This document shows, piece after piece, positions 1 through 12,519 of a stretch of 64,000 nucleotides of DNA. Under the pieces are notes generated by a model. It had not been told where the DNA came from, did no database searches, and worked only from the letters and a program-made list of their open reading frames with translations. The position numbers and the translations under genes are program-made. Source of the DNA: Gari tellinella. Taxonomy: Eukaryota > Mollusca > Bivalvia > Cardiida > Psammobiidae. The DNA is taken from contig OV277861.1 of NCBI GenBank assembly GCA_922989275.2, positions 98,370,993-98,434,992 of the forward strand. Direction: 5' to 3'. Each line of letters opens with the position of its first letter. Positions within the stretch are counted from its first letter, which is position 1.

Positions 1-2231
1 CAAGCCTAGAACCATAACATTACTTACATTCTTAGCCATGCGTTAATAACAGGTTTAATCCCGAATATAACGATGAAACGTTTCTATTGAAAGCATAACA
101 AATGTACCGCGTTAGAAGAAATAACTGTAAAACGAACCTCAAATATTTCAAAACTTTCTTTGATATACAACTATACATTTTCTAGCAATAAGGAAAATGA
201 ACAAGGGAATCCTGGTGTCATATTACTGCTATATTGCTTTAGTAATGATACATAAAATATGAGTCCAACTTTGCAATTTGGCGTCGCCAGTCTGAAATGC
301 GTATGGAGCTGGTTTTTGTGGTTTTGAGTTTTTTTGTTATGTTTTTTTTGTTTTGTATTTTTTAATAGTGAAGACGCTATTCTTTCCCGTTTACACATAA
401 ACCAAACGTAAACGCATTGCAATAAGATATTGCAAATGTCGTGTTTTAGCAATTTCTTATTATATTTTCAATTAAGTGGCATGCAGTTTGAAGCCTGTCT
501 CCAACCTGTTAGCAATGATTTTAATTGAGCCATGCCAAGAGAAAACCTATTTGCACTATAAACAGTGTAGATCGAGAAAAGGCGGCTGGTCTTGATCTAC
601 ACAGTTGGATACCCACATGCATCTAAAGCATTTTACCCAAAACGCATTAATTGGGAAGACTTAAGGTCTTCTCCACTATATTTTTATCAATTATCAATTA
701 CATGTACATTTTGACTCTCAAACCTGCATGGGTGGACAGGTTCTGCATTAGATGTCAATATATTCTACATCTTTCTGAAATAAAACGAATTTAAACTTTA
801 AAATATCCCAGTATCACAGCAGAGTGATCCATTCAGATGTCGTATTACCGACTCTGCATGAGGCAAACAAGACGACGATGATTTCTTTTTTGCCATAATA
901 TCATTATCTTAGCCCTTACCTTGCACAGTTAGTTTCGTATCCTACCAGACTCCAAAATTCCGCAACATCATAACAAGACTAGAAGGCATATAAATTTCGT
1001 AAACAAAATGAAACTAGTTTTAAGCTTTATAAAAGCAAATCATTACCATATTGAAGCATACGGCAATTTACAAAATAATTATGCAAAACTTTCTCCAACT
1101 TTGATTCATATATATTATTTTTCTGAAGAAAAAAAATGTGGCGATAAAATTTGCCAATTGATGAGTTTTTTGCTGGAAACTCTTTCCCTGTTGATTTCCT
1201 ATTGTTCGAGCTTATATGGTTGTGATGAGGCAGCGCCAAGCAAATAGGTAAATAATGATTTCAGAATTCGGTAAGACGACGAAATATACTATTTGCAAGT
1301 CTCTAACCAGCACGACGCCACTAATCCTCCGAATTTTTGTTTTCGATCGAGCGAGTTTCGTTTAACGGATGAGTATATTCGCTTTCAGCGCGATTATGCT
1401 TGATTTACCAAGACCAAAATTTAACATGAAATTTGAAATTAGATTAAATTTTCTGAAACATTTGTAAAGGGTCAGCTTATATGTCACTTTCTTGTGACAG
1501 GGTGAAATCTCCTCACTTATTTTACATAAAATTAGACGACTGTCGAAACGAATCGATCAATTTCCATGAAAGACATGTTGTGAATATTAATTAGACTATG
1601 ATATCAGTGTCCTATTAAAGAAGATAAACGATTGCGTATTCGAAGATTCAAGATAACAAAATTGTGCTGAATAATGTTATAAGTATATTATATTATCAGC
1701 TCACGACTTAAATCCATGCTGCTGTATGGAAGTAGAACATCTTTAAACTAAACTAACTGGTCATTTACATGTCATATATCAAACATGGTTGAGAACATTT
1801 AAACTCCATAGTATTTTAGATGATTATAAGTCAAATTATGCTTTTCGGTGGATTACCACGAAATAGCAGTGGATCATCACTTGGTAATCCACTGCAGTGG
1901 ATTATCACCAATCGCTATTATTATGAATTTTCCCCGTAGGGCTCCCCAAAAATCGTAGTCAATCGTGTCTTATCGTTAAATTCCGGCAGTCCGATTTGTC
2001 GCGAACCACTCAACGGAAGAACACGAATCCAAAATCGGGAGCAACGACTTAATACGGATGACGTCAAATCAATAAATAAGTGACGTCATCGTACGGGAAA
2101 CTGTTTCGTTAATGTGTTCGATGTAAACTTGGGGCTCAACACGGGGTAAATCATTTACTTTCGCTTTCTCAATTGTCGAACAACTTCGTTTAAAAATTGG
2201 CTTAAAAGCATAAATAAATAGAATAATTGTA
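1..2231. other. Probable ovo intron, no gene seen
   Basis: AT-rich DNA upstream of the first visible exon. No SNAG-like start, splice-framed exon or long open frame was recognised. A small gatctacac inverted pair at 571-602 and the 1849-1912 cluster are the only structures noted. Confidence 0.5.
1849..1912. repeat. Short palindromic cluster of ggtaatccact words
   Basis: ggtggattaccacg, agtggatcatcact, tggtaatccactgcagtgga and ttatcacc alternate in both orientations. Confidence 0.6.
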
Positions 2232-2370
2232 TTTTTTCAGTATAAGATCGAATTTAATCCATTTCGTGAACATCAGACTGCTATATTTTCACTCGTGGCT
2301 TCGCCACTCGTGAAAATATAACGTCTGATGTTCACTCAATGGATTAAATTTCTATCTTATACTGAAAAAA
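2232..2370. repeat. Long perfect-type palindrome
   Basis: ttttttcagtataagatcga pairs with its complement ending at 2370. The centre cactcgtggcttcgccactc folds on itself. Only a few mismatches occur in about 65-base arms. It sits in the intron before the first visible ovo exon. Confidence 0.85.
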
Positions 2371-2442
2371 ACAATTATCCTCTATATATTACATTTCGCT
2401 CTCCTTAATGGAGTAAATCAAGATATGAATGAATGTTGTTAG

Positions 2443-2645
2443 TAGAACCTCTCTATTACGGCCACTTAAATGAAGGTTAAGTGTCCGTATGAAGGACATG
2501 TGGTAGCTTAAAGCATGTGAAAGTGAAACAGAAAACACCTACAGGAGCTTTCTGTTTCACTTACAAATTGCTTTAAGCAGTCACCTGTCTTAAACGACTA
2601 ATATTTGACACAACTTAGTGGTCGTAATATAAATGTTCTACTGTA
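2443..2645. mobile_element. Family E element
   Basis: E family: the ends are TACAGTAAAACCTCTCTATTAC and the partner gtaatagagaggttttactg, with core 2 in the variant aagtaaaacagaaagc. It overlaps the region just upstream of the ovo exon acceptor at 2703. Confidence 0.75.
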
Positions 2646-2703
2646 AATGTTCGTTTCTTATTTGCTTTTGGTCTGCTCTAACATTGTTGTTTGTGTTTTA
2701 CAG

Positions 2704-3656
2704 GTGGTATAGAGGAGAAGCCTGTACAAGAAACGAAGTCCTATGACGAAGTAGACGGAGATGTCATAGCTACAAGACCATCCAGGCGATTTCATTTACC
2801 TCTCATTAGATATGCAGGAAGTAGCCATGCATTAGAAATCCCAAATACATGTAGTGAGAACCCGCCAATATCTGGCAAACAGGAGACCGATACAAATAAA
2901 GACAAAGAAACAAATCCGACATGTTCGGTTACAGACACATATGTTCCATCATCAACACAGACATCTCCTTCAAAGGAAATCGCAAGAAAAATCAACTTCC
3001 ATCCTCACCCGTATCAGAAGAGACCTAGTGTTGTGAAAGACTGGCACCCCCCTACACCTGATTTGTCTCCTGGAATTCCTCTATCACCTTTCTGTTGTAC
3101 ACCTCATAACATTATGTCGCTTTCACCAATTACGTCATATCCGTTTAGGCAAAATGAACTTGCGTCCCCAGACGCTTCGTTACCAGGTTCGAAGACGCCA
3201 TCTGTCTCGCCAACAGCCATATCGACACAGTCTACAGCTCCGGTGTCGCTGAATGCTGTATCACCACACACCATAGAATCTATTCCCATTTTGTCACGCA
3301 AAAGCGATATTTATTCACCACGTGCAGTCTCCAACTATCAAACATCTTTAATAAATGATTCCTTTCCGCAAGAAAGTGTTAGTGTCTCAAAACAGATATT
3401 TAGTTCTCATGCTGACTCTCTAAAATACGCTCAACAAGGGCGGTTCAGTTTTGTCCAACCCCAGTTTGTATATCCTCCTATATGGCGACCCATTCCACAA
3501 ATTGCAAAAGTTCCAGAGCAAATAGACTGTGATACAACTCGATCATTACCTGATGCTACAAACATATACATGATTCCAGGAAACACACCCGGTAACCCAG
3601 TACCAAAGAAGAAAATGGACACATTCAAACCAGATGATACTCTACCAGCAGTAAGG
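2704..3656 (+). CDS. ovo: Ovo-like zinc-finger factor, Ser/Pro-rich N-terminal exon
   Basis: This is the first visible coding exon of an Ovo/OVOL transcription factor. It encodes about 318 residues rich in Ser, Pro and Thr and likely disordered. They include an early RRFHLPLIRY stretch, many S-P pairs and a basic PKKK patch near the end. It has no zinc finger. The acceptor is strong: a ctaac branch-point-like word, a T-rich tract, then ttttacag at 2696-2703. The reading frame needs one base from an earlier exon (phase 1), so the start codon, and the SNAG-type N-terminus expected in many OVOL proteins, lie upstream and were not found. Two overlapping donors, GTAAGG at 3651 and GTAAGC at 3657, are both phase 0; the second has the better exon end. 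Assignment to this gene rests on frame matching to 7122-7212 and on order. The N-terminal region of the family diverges fast, so its sequence alone is not diagnostic. Confidence 0.8.
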
Positions 3657-3977
3657 GTAAGCCTTAAACTAATCCGCGATTACATAATATGAAACACTGC
3701 ATTGATAGAGTGGTGATGAAAATATCGGTATGTTCTGCCAATCTTTCGTTAGAGATGAGAACAAAACACTGCAAGAATCATCACGCAACTTCAAGTATGT
3801 ACATGTAATATGCCGTTCAATCATAGATTAATTTGTTTGACCTTTAAACATGATCAAGGTCAATGTTATGAAACATACATACATGACTATCTAAGTTTGC
3901 CCAAAAACTTCCAAGAGTAGCTAAACCTGATTAATATCAGCTATTGTAACATCACTTGGTGTTGATTGTCTACAGTT

Positions 3978-4056
3978 TACTATACTATACTATACTATAC
4001 TAATAATAATACTATACTATACTATACTATACTAATACTATACTATACTGTACTAT
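3978..4056 (+). repeat. (ACTAT)n microsatellite
   Basis: About 12 imperfect tactatac units with a taataataat interruption. Confidence 0.9.
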
Positions 4057-4084
4057 GGGAGGCCATTTTTTTGCGTTATATGAA

Positions 4085-4358
4085 ATGATAGTTTACATTT
4101 GCAAAAAGCTTGAATCCAGATCAGACGCCGCGTAACGCGGCGTCTGATCTGGATTCAAGCTGTTTGTCACTCGTCATTAAGTTTTTTTTCTGTCAAAATT
4201 TCCAATATGTAACTTTGAGAAAAACAGCAGACGACACACTTTAAGCACACGATATTACAGCAGTAGAATCGATAAACATAATTGTCCTGGTTAGGGAACT
4301 GTGGCAATGGTCGTTGTTGGGAGGGCCGTTGTAGAGAGGGAGCACAGTTGTAGTTAAA
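4085..4358 (-). mobile_element. Family F element, one end missing
   Basis: F family: the ends read TACAGCGCTCCCTCTCTACAA and its complement, with inner ttacaacgac blocks and the core-1 variant cttgaatccagatcagacgc. This copy keeps the core (about 4108-4166) and the end gttgtagagagggagcaca. The other end is lost beside the (ACTAT)n tract. Confidence 0.75.
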
Positions 4359-4915
4359 AAGTTAACAATCACGTCTGTTTGTTCCGAGAACTGCTTGTAC
4401 TGAACAATTGATTCAATAATTACTCTTAACCCTTTCCCATTAAAAGTGCCTTTTAACGAAAATATTTATTCCTCTATGAGTTGTTGCCACCGTGTCATGT
4501 TAAGGAGCCTTTAGAAATGTTTCCTATAGCCTGATGGGCAAATGCTTAAAGCAAAATAAAAGCAATTGAAAGCTCCACCAGGAGCATTTAGTTTTGACTG
4601 TCAGCCTGCTGAACGCAACCACCTATCTTAAACAGCGAAAATCCCAAGTTACTGGAGTAAAGATAGATCTCTAATAAACCATTTTGGTTATATTTTTGTT
4701 TGTATCCATATGAAACACCGAGTATTTCGGCCTCTCGTGAACATTCAAATCTTTCTAACACGCTGAAATATGTTTTCTAAACTAACCTAGAAGTTTGAGC
4801 AATGGCTCAAATCTGACCAAAATGCTTGTGAACGACAACAGAACCAACTCCAACTCTTTATAACCTTAAGGCCTGTATACTTTGAGTGACATTTAATCAA
4901 TCTATAGTTTCCATG

Positions 4916-5165
4916 TACAGTGGAGAATGTGTTATTCTTTCCCAATAAACGCGTTTACGCTAAAACTATTATTTGCAGTGCAAACAGTTTGGAGCCAGAT
5001 CAGACGCCGGGTAACCCGGCGTCTGATCAGGCTCCAAACTGTTTGCCACCAAGATAAACATGAATTATCAGAATTGTCCAAAAGTTGTTCTTTTCTACGT
5101 TTTAGTGTTTTGCGTTTGCGTACGTTTGCGTTTAAACGGGAAAGAATAACAGATTCTCCACTGTA
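4916..5165 (+). mobile_element. Family A MITE, 250 bp
   Basis: Family description: the ends are TACAGTGGAGAATnTGTTATT and its complement, followed inside by ctttccc and a cgcaaacgtacgcaaacg-like arm. The centre is core 1, ggagccagatcagacgccgg with its complement. TA at both ends fits a Tc1/mariner-type target. Plus orientation here means the aataaacgcgtttacg side comes first. This copy is near full length. Confidence 0.9.
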
Positions 5166-5340
5166 ATAATTGATAAGAATGGTTTCAATGAAAAATGATA
5201 AGATGGACGCTTTCACTGATCTAATTTTCACTTTCAACTATGAAAACATAACATAAAATTCAGTGTAACGGAAAATTCACTTAATATGTTAATACAGGAG
5301 ATACATCAACATAGATAGAATCATTTTAATTTCAATATCA

Positions 5341-5591
5341 TACAGTGGAGAATCTGTTATTCTTTCCCAATAAACGCGTTTACGCTAAAAACTATTAATT
5401 ACAGTGCAAACAGTTTGGAGCCAGATCAGACGCCGGGTAACCCGGCGTCTGATCAGGCTCCAAACTGTTTGCCACCAAGATAAACAAGAATTATCAGAAT
5501 TGTCCAAAAGTTGTTCTTTTCTACGTTTTAGTGCTTTGCGTTTGCGTACGTTTGCGTTTAAACGGGAAAGAATAACAGATTCTCCACTGTA
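5341..5591 (+). mobile_element. Family A MITE
   Basis: Full length, 175 bases after the previous copy and in the same orientation, with only a handful of differences between them. Confidence 0.9.
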
Positions 5592-5797
5592 ACCTACACC
5601 ATCTGCGTATATCAGCCTTTTAACCTGTTTTATGCTGACATTTATCCAGCTGTGGCATCGTCTGCTTTAAAATTGTCGTTCACACAAATTCAATTTGAAC
5701 ATCTTTAAAGTAAAAAACTTAAAGGCGAGTTTCAAACAGTGTGCGCGGTGTCTGATTTGAATTCGAATGGTTTCCAAATAAAACCCATTTGAGTTGC

Positions 5798-6099
5798 TAC
5801 AGTACTGGACCTTATTAAATTAAATTGATAATCGCAAGCGAATTGCCATCGAATTGCCATCGAATCGCGCGCTTCAAAAAAAATTCTACGTTTGAATATT
5901 TTAACGTGAATTTTCCGAAGCGTTTGTGACAAAAATGAATCGAAAAAAATAACGAAGGCATATTTGCGAACATTTGTGAGATACACCATTCAAGAAAACT
6001 AACCCGAGGGTAAAGTTAGTACTTGGAATCGCAAGCGAATTGCTATCGAATTGCAAGCGAATCGCAAAAAGTGTTAATTTAATAAGATTCAGTACTGTA
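5798..6099. mobile_element. MITE with tacagtactg ends and gcgaattgc repeats
   Basis: TACAGTACTG at 5798 is mirrored by cagtactgta ending at 6099, with cttattaaattaa against ttaatttaataag further in. Inside each arm the words gcgaattgccatcgaattgc repeat. TA borders. Confidence 0.75.
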
Positions 6100-6385
6100 T
6101 CAGCAGGTATATGCTTATTACGGTACATTAATGACTCCTGTGAGTATACATGTAGTTTGGATCCGGATGAGATGCTGAGCTGAGTAACTCAGATCCACAT
6201 TGTTTTGCTCTCAGATTAAACCTTCATCTGGGAAAAATAAAGACACTATCATATAAGTAAAACACAGCACTTGTAAACAGGACAACTTGTTACAATATAT
6301 ACATATAATGCATCTTTTAGAAAAGAAAACTTGTTAAGCAGGAGACTAATTAACAATTTCCCTCTTAATAACGCCAAATAGCAAA

Positions 6386-6563
6386 TTTGGAACAGTTTGG
6401 ACCCTGATCAGACGCCGCATAACGCGGCGTCTGATCAGGACCCAAACTGTTTGACACTCGTTTTTGAATTTTCTTCAGTCATACTGCCTTAAAAACTTTG
6501 AAACGATATGGCAGACAACAAATATTGAAGCAGACGATACTATGGCGGTGAAGGGGTAAACAT
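6386..6563. mobile_element. Family B element, left part missing
   Basis: B family: the ends are AACCCCTTCACTGCCatgac and its complement, with gtcgtctgct blocks and core 1 of the form ttggatcctgatcagacgcc. Here the core (about 6392-6451) and the right end atggcggtgaaggggtaa remain. Confidence 0.7.
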
Positions 6564-6761
6564 CTCACGATAAATTTGATCATGAAATGGTTAATATATG
6601 CAAAGAGTGGTTGAACTGAATCGGGTCACCGTTGATATCTCATTACAATGTATTCACTTTCGTTATTGCATAATTGAATAATTTACAAACCTGGTAAACA
6701 ACTTTAAAGACGAAAATGCAAATGGTATGAAATTTCGCATTTTATAGTCAGGTGGCTAATT

Positions 6762-7011
6762 TACAGTGGAGAATCTGTTATTCTTTCCCAATAAACGCGT
6801 TTACGCTAAAACTATTATTTGCAGTGCAAACAGTTTGGAGCCAGATCAGACGCCGGGTAAACCGGCGTCTGATCAGGCTCCAAACTGTTTGCCACCAAGA
6901 TAAACAAGAATTATCAGAATTGTCCAAAAGTTGTTCTTTTCTACGTTTTAGTGCTTTGCGTTTGCGTACGTTTGCGTTTAACCGGGAAAGAATAACAGAT
7001 TCTCCACTGTA
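6762..7011 (+). mobile_element. Family A MITE
   Basis: Full length. The hairpin tip reads gggtaaaccgg instead of gggtaacccgg. It lies 110 bases upstream of the short ovo exon. Confidence 0.9.
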
Positions 7012-7121
7012 TCTATCTTTATGGCCCTAAACACTTACCATTTTATCATCTTTTATTTCATATGATGTAAACTATCATTTTTTATGATGGGGTGTATAGA
7101 TATTCTCTATTTTTTTGACAG

Positions 7122-7212
7122 CCACCCCTTGTGAAGGGCGTAGAGATTATCAACGGTGGATATGGAATAAAGAACCCGTTGTTGTCTCAAATCACCGGCG
7201 ACAAACCTTGTG
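7122..7212 (+). CDS. ovo: Ovo-like factor, short 91-nt linker exon
   Basis: This short exon joins the disordered N-terminal region to the first zinc finger. A T-rich tract ending in gacag precedes 7122, and a near-consensus donor GTGAGT starts at 7213. Read in phase 0 from 7122 the exon is fully open. It gives about 30 residues, PPLVKGVEIINGGYGIKNPL and then a short hydrophilic tail ending in Cys. Its 91 nt convert phase 0 to phase 1, which is exactly the difference between the donor at 3650/3656 and the acceptor at 9944. Without it the zinc fingers would be out of frame. The shared last codon is completed to Gly by the next exon. It was found by looking for an exon of length 1 modulo 3 with good splice sites. 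Transcript evidence would settle it. Confidence 0.8.
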
Positions 7213-7279
7213 GTGAGTGCAAAACTTCTGTTAATGAATACTATAATGACCCTAAGTAATGGAACAGACAGGCATGAGC

Positions 7280-7352
7280 AAACAATGTAGACCCTGGTCA
7301 GACTGCTCCAGAGGGAGCAGTCTGACCAGGGTCTACACTGTTTGTCATTAAG
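7280..7352. repeat. Core-1-like hairpin (H type)
   Basis: gcaaacaatgtagaccctgg pairs with ccagggtctacactgtttg. The stem tip is ctgctcc/ggagcag. It lies within 70 bases downstream of the short ovo exon. Confidence 0.75.
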
Positions 7353-7804
7353 TGTGCATCTTTTGGACACATTCCTTGGTGGTAAAAGCAAATATTAATT
7401 ACAGCAGTTCTACAGGGTGTCCTTAACTTTAGCATTTTTTACGGTACGTCACACGGAAAAGGGATCTTTATACATTGCCTGGACCAGATGCCAGGTTATA
7501 AACGTCATGGGTGATGAAATTCCATCGATAACGGACTGAAATAGTAAAATATGGGTTCGAGTCCCTGCTGCATAAATAAAATTTGTAACGATTCTTATGA
7601 TGAGACCTTCACAACCGAAGGCCGGTTCGATTGGTAAACTGGAAGAGCTTCCAGATTCGGAAGACCTCTTCCAGTTTGTTCGATTTGGCCGCTTCCGATT
7701 TTTGAAGCTCTATTCCGCTCGATATCTGGAAGAGCCCGACAGGATAGTCTTGTTCCCTGCCACTATTCAGTCAAACGATGGCGGCCTTAACTGGACTCTG
7801 ACGC

Positions 7805-7995
7805 CAGGGCTGCCATAAGTTGACATGAAAAATCCTAAGATTTCAAATTTTCACTTTTTCAGACCCAATTTTACAAATCGTACCTTTACCCCATTGGCTG
7901 TTTCTTGTTTGGAAGACACATAACTGTTTTAAGCTACGATCTGCTAGGATAAAAATCCGAATACTTAGGAAAAGTCCCGAGAAATGGCAGCCCTG
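7805..7995 (+). mobile_element. Family D element with deleted core
   Basis: D family: the ends are CAGGGCTGCCATAAGTTGAC and its partner gaaatggcagccctg, with core 2 in the middle. In this copy most of the hairpin is deleted and only the right arm foot is left (actgttttaagctacg). Confidence 0.8.
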
Positions 7996-8039
7996 TGAAC
8001 CACAATGGTTGCCATGTTGTAAACCCTTTTTGCTTATTT

Positions 8040-8102
8040 TCTATATTTTATTGTAATGCGTTTGTGTTTAAAAGGGGAAAGAATAACGTCTTCTCCACTG
8101 TA
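8040..8102 (+). mobile_element. Family A right-end fragment
   Basis: Only the terminal tgtaatgcgtttgtg part and cgtcttctccactgta remain. Confidence 0.6.
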
Positions 8103-8639
8103 TGAGTTGCCGAACAGTTTGGATCCTGCATATGTTAACATTGTCTAGCTTGGCACTGATGGGTTAATGATGTCGCAATGGTTAAGTAGATATTTGATGT
8201 ATACCAAGTAGATCAGTTTAGCTATTATACAAGGTGACGAAGCAGATTCGTTGAAATCTTGATAATGTTTACACAGCAATTTGTACCAAAGTAACGGTTA
8301 GTCTTTAGTAAAGTAAATAAATGCATTCAAACTTAAATCTGTTTCCATGGCAACACCGAAAACGATGGTGTTTGTCTCAACAGGAGCCGGGTATTTATGG
8401 TCATTAATCCGCCATTAACTCAAAAAGATAATCCTTAAAATAGTACTTTAGCCTCTCCGTTACAAACAACTAACGCTTCAGATCTGAAGAAAACGGTGTC
8501 ACCTTTAGTTCTATTCATATTTGTGGCTGTTTCACGATGAGATTGCTAAATGATGGCATCTCGCAACATCAATAGCTATGAACCGCCTCATCATTATCTA
8601 TTCTCCCGTATCTTAAAACGTTTCACTTAACACTTACAG

Positions 8640-8836
8640 TGCCCAGCGCCACTTCGCTAACATTTGCAAACAGTTTGGATCCAGATCAGACGCCGGGTTA
8701 CCCGGCGTCTGATCAGGATCCAATCTGTTTGACACTCGTATCCATAATTATGTCTTCAGTCAAAATGTCTTAGAATATATTTTTTACAAATAAAAGCAAT
8801 GGAATGTTTCAGGGACATTATAACAGCAACGTTAGG
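8640..8836. mobile_element. Family B-type core with diverged ends
   Basis: Core hairpin at about 8664-8732 with an A-type tip (gccgggttacccggc). The flanks match B only weakly. Confidence 0.55.
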
Positions 8837-9224
8837 GTTAAGTCTACGTTTACCCCGGGGTACCCTGCAATTACCCCACCTATTCGCGACTAATTTTCTT
8901 TAGCGACTCAAAATAACGTTCGCTTTTCTCACGGGGAGTATCTAAATCGCATACGGATCCATCTCAAATGTCACATTTTCGAAACTTTTCAGATATGCAG
9001 TTTTGTGATTGGAGTTTTAAATCAGCGAGCGCGGTAATTCCTGTACGAAGTTACTAACGAACTAATTATTGAGCGTTAATTGGTAATTAGAAGACTGGCT
9101 CAAACTTCAGTACTGATCAAGAATGTTAATTAGGGATTTATTGAATAGTCCCCTTCTTGTGAGAGTAAAGGATCATGTCAGTTCCACGGAGGTCGTATTC
9201 CCGTAACATGGTGGTTCTTGTTAT

Positions 9225-9492
9225 TTCATGAGAATACACTATTTTTCCCCAAAGAACGCGTTTATGCTAAAACAACTTTGGCCATTGCAAACAGTTTGAA
9301 ACCAAATCAGACCCCGGTAAACCCGGCGTCTGGTCTGGCTCCAAACTGTTTCAGTTAAATCAGATTGAAATAAAAGTAAAAAGTTTACAATACACACTTA
9401 TTTTCTATATTTTATTGCATTTCGATTGCGTTAAGTTTTGTTTAAATGGGAAAGAAGTATTTATTTATTATTTATAAATACTTCTTTCCCAG
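9225..9492 (+). mobile_element. Family A, old diverged copy
   Basis: The order of blocks is preserved, with many substitutions (hairpin aatcagaccccggtaaaccc). The right end carries an extra aagtatttatttattattta palindrome, which suggests a later rearrangement. Confidence 0.6.
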
Positions 9493-10144
<652 letters not shown>

Positions 10145-10455
10145 TAGCGAAAAATAACCCACATTATAACATGTCCTGACAAAGGATGTGACTGCTTAAG
10201 CAAATATCCATTTCAGTGTATTCTAAACATTTACTTGTCTTAAAATCAGAAGGGGAAAACACTAATAAGGGTCTGCACTTTTTGTTATTTTTGCAATATG
10301 GTGTAAATAACATCCATATAGAGCTAAACTTTGAAATGGATTAAACTTATGTTCAAACTTGGAATTGTCCTTATAAAGTTTCATGGGGTGAATGAGTTAA
10401 CTTCATTGCAATTTACTTTGAATTGTCGATATGGCTTGGTTTCACATACTTTAAT

Positions 10456-10690
10456 TACACTGGATAAGACATAGTGCGTTTACGTTCAAACAATTTCACC
10501 CATTGCAAACAGTTTGGAGCATGATCAGACGCCGGATAATCCGACGTCCGATCTGGCTCCACACTGTTTAACACTCAAATTAAATTAAATCGTAAGATAT
10601 TTCAAACAAATGCCTTTTTCTAAATATTATTGCAATATGTATGCGTTTCGTTTATATTAAACGGGAAAGAATAACGATTTCTCCACTGTA
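10456..10690 (+). mobile_element. Family A, diverged copy
   Basis: The left end tacactggataagac is damaged. The hairpin (gatcagacgccggataatcc) and the right end gatttctccactgta are clear. Confidence 0.75.
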
Positions 10691-12519
10691 TCTTTGGGAA
10701 TAATCATGTGTTATATGAGAACCACTGTAGGTTTTCCCACACCCTTTAAACCCTTGTATTACACAATCATTATTGAAATGCCTGACAACTTTTTGCTAAT
10801 TATTTGATATACCGTTTCATTCCAACACCTCTGTGCATCGTGATTAAACGGGGTTTTAGAAATAGTTTCGATCCAGATCGACGTAAAATAATACTGTGCC
10901 TGACCAAGACTAAAACGGGTTAACACTCCTCTTCAGTTTCCCTCAAATTAAAACTTCATGAAAACCAGACTTTGTATTTTTTGCGGACAACATATTCAAA
11001 GCAGACAACATCATGGAAGCGAAACGGTACACATACCTCAATGCTTATATACAACGTCTACCCATGCAAAAAAGAAAATCTTTGATCCCATAAGACAAGT
11101 GACTTCTTATTGTGTTGCATAGGAAATGCAGGAATGTCTTATAACAAAGTTCTGTATGATCATTGTCCTGTCTTTAACTGCAGCCTTTGTAAAAATGCAC
11201 ACATTGGGTGTCTTTTGTAGATTGCTGTATACAAGTTTTAATGCATGTACACTGTGCATATACAGCGTAAACTCGACACTCCAAACTCGCTGACGTCGAT
11301 TGTACCCGTATTAATAACTTGAATTTCGATAACTCGATCTCACTGAAGTCGAACATACCCGTATTTCAAATTTAAAACGTAACTGAGCCACGTTTTAAAT
11401 TCGAAATACGGGTATGTTCGACTTAAGCGTGTTTGAAGTACTGAGGTTCGCCATTATATATACAATGTATTGAATTACCGTCCTTTGTACATCTAAACGG
11501 TGCATTTACCATTTAAATATGGATGTCAACAGATTGTTATGTTAATTTTCCCCACCTCTGACACCGTGTATAAAGTATTATAGCTTCTATACTATCTATA
11601 TAACTTATACAATATAATGCAAATTAATAATACATTGTATATACTCATGAAATAGGATTTCTTTGAAAAGTTTGAATGTAAAGTTACTGGAGTGACCTAC
11701 GACGACCGGAAAACTATGCCGTGGAATATCAGCCACAAATAGATTCATTTAAAACATATTAGTTATCTTACGAAATCACATAACGTGTCAACATTTATAT
11801 CTCATTTATGAAGTTATAATACAATAAATGTAATATTTACCCAAGTTTAAAATCAACTCATGTCATCCTCCTGAACGCGTAAGCTGACTCTTACATTTCT
11901 TTATATGTTTTAATATCTTATTAATAGCCAATTACCCGAGGTCTGATTTTTTGTTACGATAGGTTTAATTTGTACCCTTTCTTAATAAAGAATATGTCAC
12001 CAGCTATAGTGGGGAAAAGCGTATTTTCCCATTTCATTTCTTGGCCGAAAAGCGCTGATTTAATATTTAATTCTTCGGATATAACATACTCGTATTACTT
12101 AACACGTTAGTTCATTTTTCAGTCACCTACTCTCTAATTAACCATGCCTTACAATAATATATTAGCCGCTGATACCGTTTACCCGTTCTCCTGTCGTGTT
12201 AAAAACTGCTTTAAAAGTATCGCCCACAGACTTTACCAACTTAAGATTTTGAGCATTTTCAAATAAAGAAACTTAAAGACTAGTGTCAAACAGATTGGTT
12301 TCGGATCATACACTACATTACGCGGCGTTTCATCTTGATACAGACAGTTTGCAAATACAAATTTAGTGGCGATGGGCAGGCAAAGTGTTAATGGTTCTCA
12401 AACATTCTTGTATAAGCAATATAATATTTTATTTAACAAAGCATCATTATACTTTTATGATATACCCTAGATGTCAAGCGATGACAATGCGCGTGACATC
12501 ACCCGGCCGGTATATTTAA
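10691..12519. other. ovo intron
   Basis: Apart from G copy 11261-11452 and a weak core remnant at about 12290-12350, I see only AT-rich sequence. Confidence 0.5.
11261..11452. mobile_element. Family G palindrome, diverged
   Basis: G family: ends TACAGTCGAACTTCGATATC and complement, a gtcgaacatacccgtatttc arm, and a gttaaaacgtggc/gccacgttttaac centre. Here the centre (about 11350-11430) is well kept and the ends are poor. Confidence 0.75.

Noticed and set aside
532..561. ATG CCA AGA start resembling the MPR of the OVOL SNAG motif
   Set aside because: The frame stops after nine codons, the following residues do not match SNAG, and no donor of the needed phase follows.
3592..3597. GTAACC at 3592 as a phase-1 donor joining directly to 9945
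   Set aside because: It would give the right phase without the 91-nt exon, but the donor is weaker, coding character continues past it to 3656, and the short exon explains the phase fully.
2854..3628. Short frames overlapping the Ser/Pro-rich exon on both strands
   Set aside because: Shadows of the real exon. They lack splice support.
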